Below are positions 18,381 through 26,832 of a stretch of 42,427 nucleotides of DNA, piece after piece. The notes beneath the pieces are model-generated. The model made no database searches, was not told the origin of the DNA, and saw nothing but the letters and a program-made list of their open reading frames with translations. The stretch spans positions 1 through 42,427 of the forward strand of contig JAJDUQ010000040.1 in assembly GCA_022826505.1 (NCBI GenBank). Direction: 5' to 3'. The number at the start of each line of letters is the position of its first letter. Position 1 is the first letter of the stretch. The DNA is from Gammaproteobacteria bacterium. Lineage in GTDB: Bacteria; Pseudomonadota; Gammaproteobacteria; HK1. The translations under genes were made by a program, and so were the position numbers.

Positions 18381-18398
18381 TTAGATTTTTCTGAGGTA
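18375..18398 (+). promoter_or_regulatory. Candidate LysR operator, copy d (upstream of corrinoid fusion 1)
   Basis: AATCAATTAGATTTTTCTGAGG is the most diverged of four related elements, with a spacer one base longer than the others. It lies in an AT-rich block (18360-18445) about 160 bases before the start at 18559, so this block probably holds the promoter of that gene. A TTGACT occurs at 18366-18371 but no good -10 box is correctly spaced. Confidence 0.35.
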
Positions 18399-18558
18399 AT
18401 TCATAAAATGACTCATCTTTTCTTTCTTTTGTTGCTCATTTAGATTGAAGAAGAACCGTCCGCTGCGTGCAGGCGGCCGTAGCCGCCACGACGCGGACAG
18501 GCTGGCCAAGAGACTGCACGCCTCAAGCAACGCATTTCCCGCCGAGCAGGAGCAAATC

Positions 18559-20460
18559 ATGGTGGAGTACGACTACAAGCACTGCTTTGACAACGGTCAC
18601 CAGTGGGTGAGAGACGTGCTCACGGGAGGCTCCGACACCCCGCCCTTTGTCGCCCAGATGTCGGAGTTCGCCCTCGCCTATACCCGCAACGACGGGAGGG
18701 AATTCTACTCGAACCCCGAAGTCTTCGTGGAAGGAACGCTGAGAACGTGCGCCGAGCTCGGTTTCGACACCGCCGACCTGATCTGGGATGTCTACGATAT
18801 CGAATGCGAGGCGCTCGGCGGGGAAATCACCTGGTTTCCGGACCTGGCTCCGGCCATCAACAACTCCAAGCCCATCATCACCAGCGAGAAGGACCTCGCG
18901 CGGCTCTCGGCCCCGGACCCGTACAAGTCCGGTCGCATGCCATTCGTTCGCGACTCCCTGCATCTTTACAAGGAAATGACGGGGAGGGCCCAGACACTTC
19001 GTTACTGCGGACCGTTCACGCTCGCTGCGCAGTGCATGCAGTTCGAGCAACTCATCCTGCAGATCCAGGAGAACCCGGAATTCGTGCACAAGGTGTTCAA
19101 GTTTCTTGTCGAAGAGGTTCAGGCACCCTATCTCAATGCCTTGTTCAAGGACTTTCCCGAGGCGGGCACCAACGGTTCCGACGCGATTGGCTCGCTTCCG
19201 TTTCTCACCGAGGAGATTCTCGACGAGTTCTCAATCCCCTACATCCTGAAATTGCGGGAGTTGTGTGGTGGCAATCCCAATGTGCAGGTTGACAACTGGT
19301 GGGGTGACTCGTTCGCTGAAAACGCGGAGCGATTCTGGGAGAAGAAACTGGTCGTCACACCCGCTTACCTGAAAATTCAGGATCCCGATCTGTTCCGCGT
19401 CGGCACGCAGCGTGCGCGTGACTTCGCCGATACCCGCGGCTGTCCGCTTCAGTTCGGCGTGGACAACCACGTGCTGCAGCGAGGTCCTGTCGAAGAAATC
19501 ACCAAGCGTGTGCACGAGTACATGGAGGTCGGTACGTCCGGGATTCACGGAAAGAAGTTCTTCCTTTATCTGTGCAGCCTGAGCGCGCAGACGCCAACCG
19601 AACACGTGAAGGGCGCCATCGATGCAATCAATCGCTACAGGGCTGGCGATCGCCCCTACGCCGGTCAGGTCCTGAGCGGTGCGGCGGACGAATCTTCCGG
19701 GCGGCCCGGTGACCGCGGTTACTGGATGGGGATCGGCTCCGTCGAAGATCTGAAAAAGAACTATCGAGAGACGCTTGAAGAGCAGAGCAAGTCCGGCAAG
19801 AAGGAAATCTTCCAGGAGATTTACGACGCCGTGATGGCTTTTGAGGACGAAGAGTGCGCGACTCTGGTCTCGCGCGCGCTGGATGAGGGCGAGACTCCGG
19901 CAGACATTCTCGACGAGGCCCTGATCGCGGCGATGGACACGATCGGCGATCTGTTCTCCAGTGGAATCCTGTTCGTGCCCGAAATGCTGCTCTCGGCAAA
20001 GGCGATGAAGGCCGGGCTGGCGGTTCTGCGCCCGATATTGACCGCGACCAAGGAGCCTCCCAAGGGGGTGGTGATCCTGGCGACCGTTCAGGGCGACCTC
20101 CACGACATCGGCAAGAATCTGGTCGGGATGATGCTCGAGGGCGCCGGATTCCAGGTCTTCGATCTCGGGGTCAACATCAGGGCGGACGAGATCATCGCCA
20201 AGGCCAGAGAACTCGACGCGAACATCGTGGGACTTTCCGCGTTGCTCACGACGACGATGCCTTACATGAAGGTCATCATCGAGGAGATTCACACCTCGGA
20301 CGTCGAGACGCCGGTGATCGTGGGCGGAGCTCCGGTGACACGGGAATTCGCGGACCACGTGAACGCCGACGGTTACGCCGACAACGCAGCCGAGGCGGTC
20401 CGGCTCGCGAAGAGGCTGATTGCCGAGGCGGAACAGGCGATGGTGGCGGACCCGGCATAG
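18559..20460 (+). CDS. CmuA-like fusion: UroD/MtaA-type methyltransferase + corrinoid-binding domain, copy 1
   Basis: A 633-residue protein. Residues about 1-390 resemble the UroD/MtaA methyltransferase barrel; about 415-500 is the helical cap seen in methionine-synthase-type corrinoid proteins (VPEMLLSAKAMKAGLAVLRP); about 505-630 is the B12-binding domain with D513-L-H515-D-I-G518, His515 being the expected lower cobalt ligand. The domain order and length match CmuA of chloromethane degraders, which takes a methyl group onto its own corrinoid. The usual H-x-C zinc pair of MtaA is not present; DNWWGD (245-250) stands at about that place, while Cys339 (LCSLSAQTP) is kept. ATG 18559 follows AGGAG; an extension to TTG 18445 is unlikely. 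Methyl donor unknown. Confidence 0.85.
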   Translation: MVEYDYKHCFDNGHQWVRDVLTGGSDTPPFVAQMSEFALAYTRNDGREFYSNPEVFVEGTLRTCAELGFDTADLIWDVYDIECEALGGEITWFPDLAPAINNSKPIITSEKDLARLSAPDPYKSGRMPFVRDSLHLYKEMTGRAQTLRYCGPFTLAAQCMQFEQLILQIQENPEFVHKVFKFLVEEVQAPYLNALFKDFPEAGTNGSDAIGSLPFLTEEILDEFSIPYILKLRELCGGNPNVQVDNWWGDSFAENAERFWEKKLVVTPAYLKIQDPDLFRVGTQRARDFADTRGCPLQFGVDNHVLQRGPVEEITKRVHEYMEVGTSGIHGKKFFLYLCSLSAQTPTEHVKGAIDAINRYRAGDRPYAGQVLSGAADESSGRPGDRGYWMGIGSVEDLKKNYRETLEEQSKSGKKEIFQEIYDAVMAFEDEECATLVSRALDEGETPADILDEALIAAMDTIGDLFSSGILFVPEMLLSAKAMKAGLAVLRPILTATKEPPKGVVILATVQGDLHDIGKNLVGMMLEGAGFQVFDLGVNIRADEIIAKARELDANIVGLSALLTTTMPYMKVIIEEIHTSDVETPVIVGGAPVTREFADHVNADGYADNAAEAVRLAKRLIAEAEQAMVADPA

Positions 20461-20843
20461 TTCGAGGCCTGCCCGACGCGTCCCGTCCGGTTGCTCGACG
20501 ACATTTGCAATGACCCGCCTCGGATTCCCGGAGGCGAGGTTCGCGTTTCGCCGACCACCTCGGTCGGGAAATGCGAATGAGGGAAGGGAAGAAATTCGGA
20601 GCGGCTCTCGCCCCCCGGTTGCAGACGACGACTCTCCAGCTTTCGGAGGAGAAGGAGCGCCAGCGATTCCCGCCAGCGCCTCGAGGTGCTGCTCCACGGC
20701 GCGGTTTCGAACCGATTCCGGCCGTCCGGGCGCTTGATCCGGTCCGTTTGGCGGGCGATTTCGGGCTTGGCGGGAATTGCTGAAGGCGCGCGAAGTCCGT
20801 TTACACTGCGCCGTCCATATTGCAGACTCAGAATGGATAGATT
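20461..20843. other. Intergenic region with weak hairpin before LysR
   Basis: No gene supported. CGCCTC (20516-20521) and GAGGCG (20531-20536) form a six-base stem about 55 bases after the corrinoid fusion stop, a weak terminator candidate without a T-run. From about 20800 the sequence turns AT-rich toward the LysR start. Confidence 0.35.
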
Positions 20844-20864
20844 TTCTCCTCGGAAATTCTGATG
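20844..20864 (-). promoter_or_regulatory. Candidate LysR operator, copy b (at LysR start codon)
   Basis: On the minus strand this reads TCATCAGAATTTCCGAGGAG-A, the same dyad as copies a and c (TCxTCxG, five-base spacer, CxGAxGA). It overlaps the LysR start codon at 20862. Such a position would let the regulator repress its own expression, as is common in the family. Confidence 0.45.
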
Positions 20865-21770
20865 ATTGAAAATCTCCGCCACCTTGCCTATGTGCTTGCG
20901 GCGGCGGACAAGGGCAGCATTACGGAGGCGGCCTCCGACCTCAGGATTTCGCAGCCTGCCGTCAGTGCAGCCATCAAGAGCTTCGAGGAGCGTTTCGGAT
21001 ATCGGATATTCGTGCGCAACCCCGCCCGGGGCCTTTCGCTCACTCCTCCGGGCCGGATGTTCGTCCAACAGGCGCGCCGCCTGCTTCAGGACGCCCGCGA
21101 CTTCGACCGCAGTGCCATGGGTCTCGGCCGGGAACTCGCGGGAGAGATTCACGTTGGCTGTTACTTCATCACCGCCCCTTTCATCATGCCCCCGATTCTT
21201 TCCACTTTGGCGGCCAATTTCCCGTCGGTCGGATTCAGTCTGCACGAGGGTGACCTGGTCGAGGTAGTGAACGACCTCAAAGGTGGCGTCACCGACGTGG
21301 CGGTCACCTACGACACCTATGCAGACAGCGGCATCGAGTTCGAGGAGTTGTTCGAAATGCCGCCCCACGTACTGCTCTCGGCCGACGACCCGCTGGTAGG
21401 GCAAGAGGCCGTCTCACTGCACGACCTCGTCACGAAGCCGATGGTGCTGCTCGATCTGCCGGTCACCGGCGAATTGTTCCTGAACTTCTTTCGCATGCAT
21501 GGACTGCAGCCGCAGATTCGGTTCCGGCCGAAGTCCTTCGAGATGGTGAGGAGCCTGGTCAGCGTGGGTCTTGGCTTTTCCATTGCGTTCCTGCGGCTCA
21601 GGAGCGAAAAATCGTACCAGGGAAACCCGCTGGTTCGGCGCCGCATCGTCGAGAAACTTCCTCCATCCCGCGTCTGCCTCGCGGTACCCCGATATTCGCG
21701 CGCGACCCGAATCACCCAGGCCTTTGCACAGGTTTGCCGAGACGTCTATCACGAAGCCGAAGCCGTCTAG
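20862..21770 (+). CDS. LysR-type transcriptional regulator
   Basis: A 302-residue regulator of standard family length. Residues 1-60 form the winged helix-turn-helix (GSITEAASDLRISQPAVSAA), and 90-300 the periplasmic-binding-protein-like effector domain. It is the only intact regulator in the central island and shares its N-terminal coding sequence and upstream region with three decayed copies beside the TRAP, corrinoid fusion and ABC genes. Inference: it controls those operons through the common TCATCAG...CYGAGGA element, with a pathway compound as effector. ATG 20862 has only a weak ribosome site (GGAAA). Confidence 0.92.
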   Translation: MIENLRHLAYVLAAADKGSITEAASDLRISQPAVSAAIKSFEERFGYRIFVRNPARGLSLTPPGRMFVQQARRLLQDARDFDRSAMGLGRELAGEIHVGCYFITAPFIMPPILSTLAANFPSVGFSLHEGDLVEVVNDLKGGVTDVAVTYDTYADSGIEFEELFEMPPHVLLSADDPLVGQEAVSLHDLVTKPMVLLDLPVTGELFLNFFRMHGLQPQIRFRPKSFEMVRSLVSVGLGFSIAFLRLRSEKSYQGNPLVRRRIVEKLPPSRVCLAVPRYSRATRITQAFAQVCRDVYHEAEAV

Positions 21771-21930
21771 CCTCCTGCAGACGGATGCCCCACTCCAGGA
21801 GCACTGGCCCGAGAACTTCAATCACGACGCCACCCTGACCTCTGCCGTGCTGGACCGCCTGCTCCACCATGATACTCCCCAGGTCCGCCGTGGACTGGGC
21901 GCAATCCGGATGCTTGAGGTGAATTCTCAT
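21712..21930 (-). pseudogene. Decayed LysR-type regulator N-terminus (ghost 2)
   Basis: A 72-codon minus-strand frame starts at ATG 21930, directly after the shared element, with MRIHLKHPD and TADLGSIMVEQA. Placed beside the intact LysR start (MIENLRHLA, AADKGSITEAA), the initiator, Leu, His, Ala-Asp and Gly-Ser-Ile fall at equivalent positions. DNA identity is weaker than for ghost 1 but visible around CGGCGGAC. It runs into the 3' end of the intact LysR gene and has no effector domain. If the resemblance is chance, this would be an unassigned small open frame. Confidence 0.45.
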
Positions 21931-21947
21931 CAGAAAAGCTGAGGATA
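21927..21947 (+). promoter_or_regulatory. Candidate LysR operator, copy c (upstream of ABC operon)
   Basis: TCATCAGAAAAGCTGAGGATA, a near match to copy a in the same orientation relative to its operon. It is followed by an AT-rich stretch (ATTTTGAATTGTCTTTTGGG) that probably contains the ABC promoter. The ABC ATPase gene starts about 270 bases further on; I see no other gene in 21950-22217. Confidence 0.45.
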
Positions 21948-22217
21948 TTTTGAATTGTCTTTTGGGTATGAAAGGAAAACAATCGCCTGTAAAGTGACTG
22001 AGCGCACGCGCGGCCTTGGCACGGTGATCCCGACGCCCGGTTTCGGAGAAGAGCTAGGCCCCCTCACGATGGTGGCGGCCCCTTCGGTCCACGTGGCTTC
22101 GGCGAGTGAAGCCGGCAGCGCCGTGCTGGCGCAACGCGGGGGTGCCCGCTTTGGGGGATCGGCTTCGCTTCCGGCGACGCGGCCGATGGACGCGGCGCGA
22201 GGGGGAACTGTGCTTTC

Positions 22218-23360
22218 GTGGCATCGATAACGCTCAACGGGATTCGGAAGAGCTTCGGCGACAACGAGGTCCTGCGTACCCTGGATCTCGAGATTCGCCA
22301 CGGCGAGTTCCTCACCCTCGTCGGCCCTTCCGGCTGCGGGAAGTCGACGCTTCTCCGGATCATCGCGGGTCTGGAAGCGCAGAGTGCCGGTGACGTACTC
22401 ATCGACGGGCGAAACGTCAACGACGTGCGTCCGAGCCGCCGCGATCTGGCGATGGTGTTCCAGTCCTACGCCCTGTATCCGCACCTGACGGTTGCGGAGA
22501 ACATGCTGACGCCGCTGAAGCTGCGCGACCTGGGCTTCGCGGAGCGGCTACCGATCCTCGGGCCGCTGATGGCGCGCTCGAAGTATCGGGAGCTCTACGC
22601 GCAGGTCCGCGAAGCGGCGGAGACGTTGCGAATCGGCGATCTGCTGAACCGCAAGCCCGGGCAGCTATCGGGTGGTCAGCGCCAGCGCGCGGCGCTCGGA
22701 CGTGCCATGGTTCGCAAGCCCGTCGCATTCCTCATGGACGAACCACTCTCGAATCTCGACGCGGCGCTCCGCGTGCACATGCGCTCGGAACTCGCCGAGC
22801 TTCACCTCGCACTCGCGACGACGTTCATCTACGTCACCCACGACCAGGCCGAAGCGCTCACGATGTCCGACCGGATGGCGGTGATGATGGGCGGCGAGAT
22901 CCTCCAGCTCGACTCACCCGAGGTCATGTACGCGGATCCACAGGACCGTCGGGTCGCGGAGTTCATCGGCACGCCTTCCATCAACATCCTCCCGGGCGAG
23001 GTCGACACCCACGGCCACATCAGCGTGCTGGATGTTCCCATCGACGGACAACTCGTCGAGAGTGCACGACGGGTCTCGGTCGGCCTGCGGCCCGAGCATC
23101 TCGAGGTGTCGAGTCCCGGCGTGCCCGACGCAGGCTTCCCGTTCAGGGTCACGCACCGGGAGAACCTGGGCGCGGACATGTACCTGTACGGTTCGGTCAA
23201 TGACACCGAGCATCGCCTCATCGTCCGGACCACACCGGCCGAGGCACATGATCTTCCCATTGGCGCCGAGGTGCTGTTGGTCGCCCGGTCCGGGGCGGCC
23301 CTGATCTTCGGAACCGACGATCGCCGGCTGCGAATGCGCGACGAGGCGCACCCCGGATGA
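22218..23360 (+). CDS. ABC transporter ATP-binding protein, MalK/UgpC type
   Basis: A 380-residue ATPase. Walker A is GPSGCGKST (residues 36-44), the signature is LSGGQRQR, Walker B is FLMDEPLSNLD and the switch His lies in YVTHDQAEA. After residue 240 there is a TOBE/MalK-type regulatory domain (VGLRPEHLEV). An extra segment of about 20 residues (FAERLPILGPLMARSKYREL) lies between the Q-loop region and the signature. It starts with GTG 22218 and overlaps the first permease gene by 4 bases. It energises the carbohydrate-type importer encoded by the next three genes. Confidence 0.92.
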   Translation: MASITLNGIRKSFGDNEVLRTLDLEIRHGEFLTLVGPSGCGKSTLLRIIAGLEAQSAGDVLIDGRNVNDVRPSRRDLAMVFQSYALYPHLTVAENMLTPLKLRDLGFAERLPILGPLMARSKYRELYAQVREAAETLRIGDLLNRKPGQLSGGQRQRAALGRAMVRKPVAFLMDEPLSNLDAALRVHMRSELAELHLALATTFIYVTHDQAEALTMSDRMAVMMGGEILQLDSPEVMYADPQDRRVAEFIGTPSINILPGEVDTHGHISVLDVPIDGQLVESARRVSVGLRPEHLEVSSPGVPDAGFPFRVTHRENLGADMYLYGSVNDTEHRLIVRTTPAEAHDLPIGAEVLLVARSGAALIFGTDDRRLRMRDEAHPG

Positions 23361-24316
23361 CCAGACACCAGCGTCTCGCGGGCTACGCCTTCGTCGCTCC
23401 CGCGATCATCCTGATGATCGTCATTCTCGTGGCGCCGGTGGTGATCGCGGCGACGCTGTCGTTCACGAACTACAGCCTGGGAAACCCCGGATTCGAATGG
23501 GTGGGCTGGAAGAATTTCGACCGAATGGTCTCGCGGACCACTTACCAGAAGATGCTTGGCGCGACGGCGACCTACGTCCTCGTCGTCGTCCCGGTGTCGG
23601 TCGCGCTCGGACTCGGCGCCGCGCTGCTCATCCACTCCGTGAGACGATTCGGCGATCTCTACAAGACCATCTACTTCCTCCCGGTGATGGCGGCCCTGCT
23701 GGCGATGGCCATCGTCTGGGAATTCGCTCTGCATCCCACCGTCGGAATCGTCAACAAGACCCTGGCCGACGGCTGCGGGACCGGATGGGAGACGCTGCTC
23801 TCCTTCGCGTGGATTCCCTGGACCGATTCCGCCGCGAGCTGGTACGCGACGAGCTGCCGGGATGGATTCCCGCTGTGGCTCGGCGACAAGCGCTACACCA
23901 TGTGGACGATCTGTTTCATCGGGATATGGCAAGCGGTCGGGTTCAACATGGTGCTCTACCTCGCGGGGCTCACGTCGGTGCCGAGGGAGCTTTATCACGC
24001 GGCCGAGATGGACGGCGCCGCTCACGGCTGGGAACGCTTTCGTCTCGTGACATGGCCGATGCTCGGTCCGACGACGGTGTTCGTCGTCACGATCACGACC
24101 ATCCGTTCGTTTCAGGTCTTCGACACCGTCGAGGCGCTGACCCTGGGCGGACCATCGAAAACCACGTACGTGATGATGTACGCGATCTACGAGAAGGCCA
24201 TCCAGCAGAACCTGATCGGGATGGGCGCCGCCATCACGGTGGCCTTTCTCATCTTCGTCTTCGTGCTGACCTTCGCCCAGCGCTGGCTGGTGGAGCGGCG
24301 GGTGCACTACTCGTGA
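23357..24316 (+). CDS. ABC transporter permease, MalF/UgpA type
   Basis: A 319-residue membrane protein with about six helices. The EAA coupling loop is ELYHAAEMDGAAHGWERFRL, which contacts the ATPase. An insert of about 45 residues between helices (from GCGTGWETLL to GDKRYTMW) contains two Cys and is longer than in typical MalF-like permeases of this size. Start ATG 23357 overlaps the ATPase stop, and the end overlaps the next permease start, so translation is coupled. Confidence 0.9.
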   Translation: MTRHQRLAGYAFVAPAIILMIVILVAPVVIAATLSFTNYSLGNPGFEWVGWKNFDRMVSRTTYQKMLGATATYVLVVVPVSVALGLGAALLIHSVRRFGDLYKTIYFLPVMAALLAMAIVWEFALHPTVGIVNKTLADGCGTGWETLLSFAWIPWTDSAASWYATSCRDGFPLWLGDKRYTMWTICFIGIWQAVGFNMVLYLAGLTSVPRELYHAAEMDGAAHGWERFRLVTWPMLGPTTVFVVTITTIRSFQVFDTVEALTLGGPSKTTYVMMYAIYEKAIQQNLIGMGAAITVAFLIFVFVLTFAQRWLVERRVHYS

Positions 24317-25209
24317 TCGGCCGCACCACACCGATGTTCGAGGCGTTGCAGCACGCGGTGCTGATCGTCGGCGCGCTCGTCGTGCTGCTGCCGTTCTACA
24401 TCATGCTGAGCTACTCGCTGAAGAGCCCGGGCGAGATCGAGCGCAACGAAGGCGGATTCATGGGCAGCCAGGAGCTGATGGTCGACGAGTATTGCGTCGC
24501 GCTCGGAAACCCCAAGAACGAATGCATGATGCGCCCCATCGCATTCAACTACGAAAGCGCGTTCACGAAGGCGCCGTTGCTGCGCTACCTGTTCAACGGC
24601 GTGGTGGTGACGGTCTCGATCTTCCTCATCCAGGTGCTGGTCGCCCTGCCCTGCGCGTACGCCCTGGCGAAGCTCCGGTTCTGGGGGCGGGAGCTCGTCT
24701 TCGCGATGGTGATGTTCTGTCTGCTCATCCCGGTGCACGCGATCGCGCTTCCGATCTACATCATGCTCGCCAAGCTCGGGCTCACGAACACGTACGCGGC
24801 CCTCATCGTCCCGTGGACGATATCGGTGTTCGGGATCTTCCTGATGCGCCAGTTCTTCGCAACCGTCCCCGACGATCTCATGGACGCGGCACGAATGGAC
24901 GGGATGTCCGAGTTCTCGATCATCTGGAAGGTCATGCTTCCCACTGCGATCCCGGCGCTCATGGCGTTCGCGATCTTCTCGGTAGTGGCGCACTGGAACG
25001 ACTACTTCTGGCCCCGCGTGGTGATCACCGGCAATCGAGATCTTTTCACCCCGCCGCTCGGGCTGCGGGAGTTCAGGTCCGACGCCGACGGATCGATCTA
25101 CGGGCCGATGATGGCGACGGCGACGGTCATCGTGACTCCGCTGATCGTCGCCTTCCTTCTGGCGCAGAAGCGTTTCATCGAGGGGATAACCCTTTCCGGG
25201 ATGAAGTGA
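24313..25209 (+). CDS. ABC transporter permease, MalG/UgpE type
   Basis: A 298-residue membrane protein, partner of the preceding permease. The EAA loop is DDLMDAARMDGMSEFSIIWK and the C-terminal end is FIEGITLSGMK, as in MalG-type proteins. A periplasmic loop of about 45 residues with two Cys (EYCVALGNPKNECMM) follows the first helix; a matching Cys-bearing insert occurs in the partner, so the two may shape a binding-protein docking surface (inference). GTG 24313 overlaps the upstream stop by 4 bases; ATG 24334 is an alternative start. Confidence 0.9.
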   Translation: MIGRTTPMFEALQHAVLIVGALVVLLPFYIMLSYSLKSPGEIERNEGGFMGSQELMVDEYCVALGNPKNECMMRPIAFNYESAFTKAPLLRYLFNGVVVTVSIFLIQVLVALPCAYALAKLRFWGRELVFAMVMFCLLIPVHAIALPIYIMLAKLGLTNTYAALIVPWTISVFGIFLMRQFFATVPDDLMDAARMDGMSEFSIIWKVMLPTAIPALMAFAIFSVVAHWNDYFWPRVVITGNRDLFTPPLGLREFRSDADGSIYGPMMATATVIVTPLIVAFLLAQKRFIEGITLSGMK

Positions 25210-25328
25210 ATGAATCATCAGCCGCCCGATCACTTCCCCCATGGGGCATTCGCCCCGACACGACGCACGGCGGATTCCGCGAGCGCGGGATCAATATCGA
25301 AGGCAACCACCCGAAAGGAGGAGCAAGC

Positions 25329-26561
25329 ATGAAACTGAAGATCTTGGGCGTGGCACTCACACTGGGCATCTCCGCGCCCGCGTTCGCGGTCGACATCGAG
25401 GTCGGCTACCCGTACTCGCATCTGTTCGACGTCACGTACGAGAAGATCCTCAAGGACTTCAAGAAGGCGCACCCGGACATCAACGTCAAGTTCCGGGCGA
25501 CCTACGAGCACTACGAGGACGGAACGAACACGATCCTGCGCGAGGCGGTTGCCGGGAACCTTCCCGACGTCACGATGCAGGGTCTGAACCGCCAGGCGAT
25601 CCTCGTCCAGAAGGGAATCGCCAAGTCCCTGGAGCCCTACATCGCCAAGGAGGCCGACTTCGAGAAGGACGGCTATCACCAGGCGATGCTCGATCTCTCC
25701 ACCTTCGACGGAGAGGTCTACGGGCTTCCGTTCTCGGTGTCCCTCCCGGTGGGCTACTACAACATGGACATCATGGAGGCGGGCGGAATCGACAAGCTGC
25801 CGAGCACCTGGGACGAGGTCGTCGCAGCCTGCCAGACGATGAAGAAGAACGGCGTCAAGAACCCGATGTTCTGGGGATGGAACATCACCGGGAACTGGTT
25901 CATGCAGGCGCTCATGTGGTCGCAGAACGAGCCGATCGTCGGCGACGGCAAGGTCAACCTCGGCGGGGAGCCCGCCCTCGTCTCCTTGCAGACGATGCAC
26001 AAGCTGTTCCGCGGCTGCGAGATGCAGAACCTGAACTGGAAGGAAGCGCTGAAGTCCTTCTCCGCCGGCGAGATCGGGATGATGTTCTGGTCGACCTCGG
26101 CCGTCGGTGCGGTCGAGCGATCGAAGGGGGACTTCGTGCTCCAGACCGGACCGTTCCCGGGAATCGATGGTCCCCCGCAAGGGCTCCCGGCAGGCGGTAA
26201 CGCGGCGCAGCTCGTCTCGCAGTCCGACGATCCGGCGCGCCTCGATGCAGCGTGGACGTTCCTGAAGTTCGTCACCTCGGGCGTCGGCGCCGCCGCCGTT
26301 GCAGAGACGACAGGGTACATGCCGCCCAACAAGGCCGCCAACGAGATCATCCTCGCCGACTTCTACAAGCAGAACCCGAACAAGCAGACGGCCGTCACTC
26401 AGTTGCCTCTGCTCCGCGAGTGGTTCGCGTATCCCGGCGACAACGGCCTCGCCATCACTCAGGTGATCTACGACGGCATGGAGGCAATCGTCGTCGAAGA
26501 CAAGGACGACATGATGGAGCTGCAGGAAGAGCTGGTCGAAGAAGTCGACGACCTGCTGTAA
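25329..26561 (+). CDS. ABC transporter substrate-binding protein, UgpB/MalE-like (family 1)
   Basis: A 410-residue periplasmic protein with a short Sec signal (MKLKILGVALTLGISAPAFA, cleavage after AFA). The mature protein is a family 1 extracellular solute-binding fold with PDVTMQGLNRQAILVQKG and the late FLKFVTSGVGAAAVAETTGY block. It has the strongest ribosome site in the operon (AAAGGAGG), 120 bases after the permease gene, consistent with high expression. Members bind sugars or glycerol-phosphate esters, but the genomic setting here is methyl-compound catabolism, so the ligand could be a glycosylated or phosphodiester-linked methylated compound. The end of the protein is acidic. Confidence 0.9.
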   Translation: MKLKILGVALTLGISAPAFAVDIEVGYPYSHLFDVTYEKILKDFKKAHPDINVKFRATYEHYEDGTNTILREAVAGNLPDVTMQGLNRQAILVQKGIAKSLEPYIAKEADFEKDGYHQAMLDLSTFDGEVYGLPFSVSLPVGYYNMDIMEAGGIDKLPSTWDEVVAACQTMKKNGVKNPMFWGWNITGNWFMQALMWSQNEPIVGDGKVNLGGEPALVSLQTMHKLFRGCEMQNLNWKEALKSFSAGEIGMMFWSTSAVGAVERSKGDFVLQTGPFPGIDGPPQGLPAGGNAAQLVSQSDDPARLDAAWTFLKFVTSGVGAAAVAETTGYMPPNKAANEIILADFYKQNPNKQTAVTQLPLLREWFAYPGDNGLAITQVIYDGMEAIVVEDKDDMMELQEELVEEVDDLL

Positions 26562-26572
26562 CGCTTGGCTGA

Positions 26573-26619
26573 GCGCCACCGCCCGCCGGCGAGCACGCCC
26601 GACCGACGGGCGGTGGCGC
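26573..26619 (+). terminator. Strong hairpin after the ABC operon
   Basis: GCGCCACCGCCCG (26573-26585) and CGGGCGGTGGCGC (26607-26619) are a perfect 13-bp inverted repeat with a 21-base loop, 11 bases after the binding-protein stop. No T-run follows. It lies between the ABC operon and the convergent activase gene and could terminate either; the rest of 26620-26832 holds no gene I can support. Confidence 0.55.
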
Positions 26620-26832
26620 GACCACCGCAGGAGCCGCGTCAGGCTCCGTACGACGCCAACGACGCAAGCCCGAGGACGGCAATTCCGACGACGACGCTCG
26701 GTGCCCGACCCAGGCCGAACAGCGTCCCTGCACCGAACTGGCTCGACGCCTCTCTCCCGAGTTGTCGCCGACGCGGTACGCCGACGTCGGGCGAGACGCG
26801 CGGCCGGGATGCCGGGTCCCGAGGCACGAGGT

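Noticed and set aside
18445..18558. N-terminal extension of corrinoid fusion 1 from TTG 18445
   Set aside because: The extension is Arg/Ala-rich, absent from the paralogue, and ATG 18559 has a good AGGAG site.
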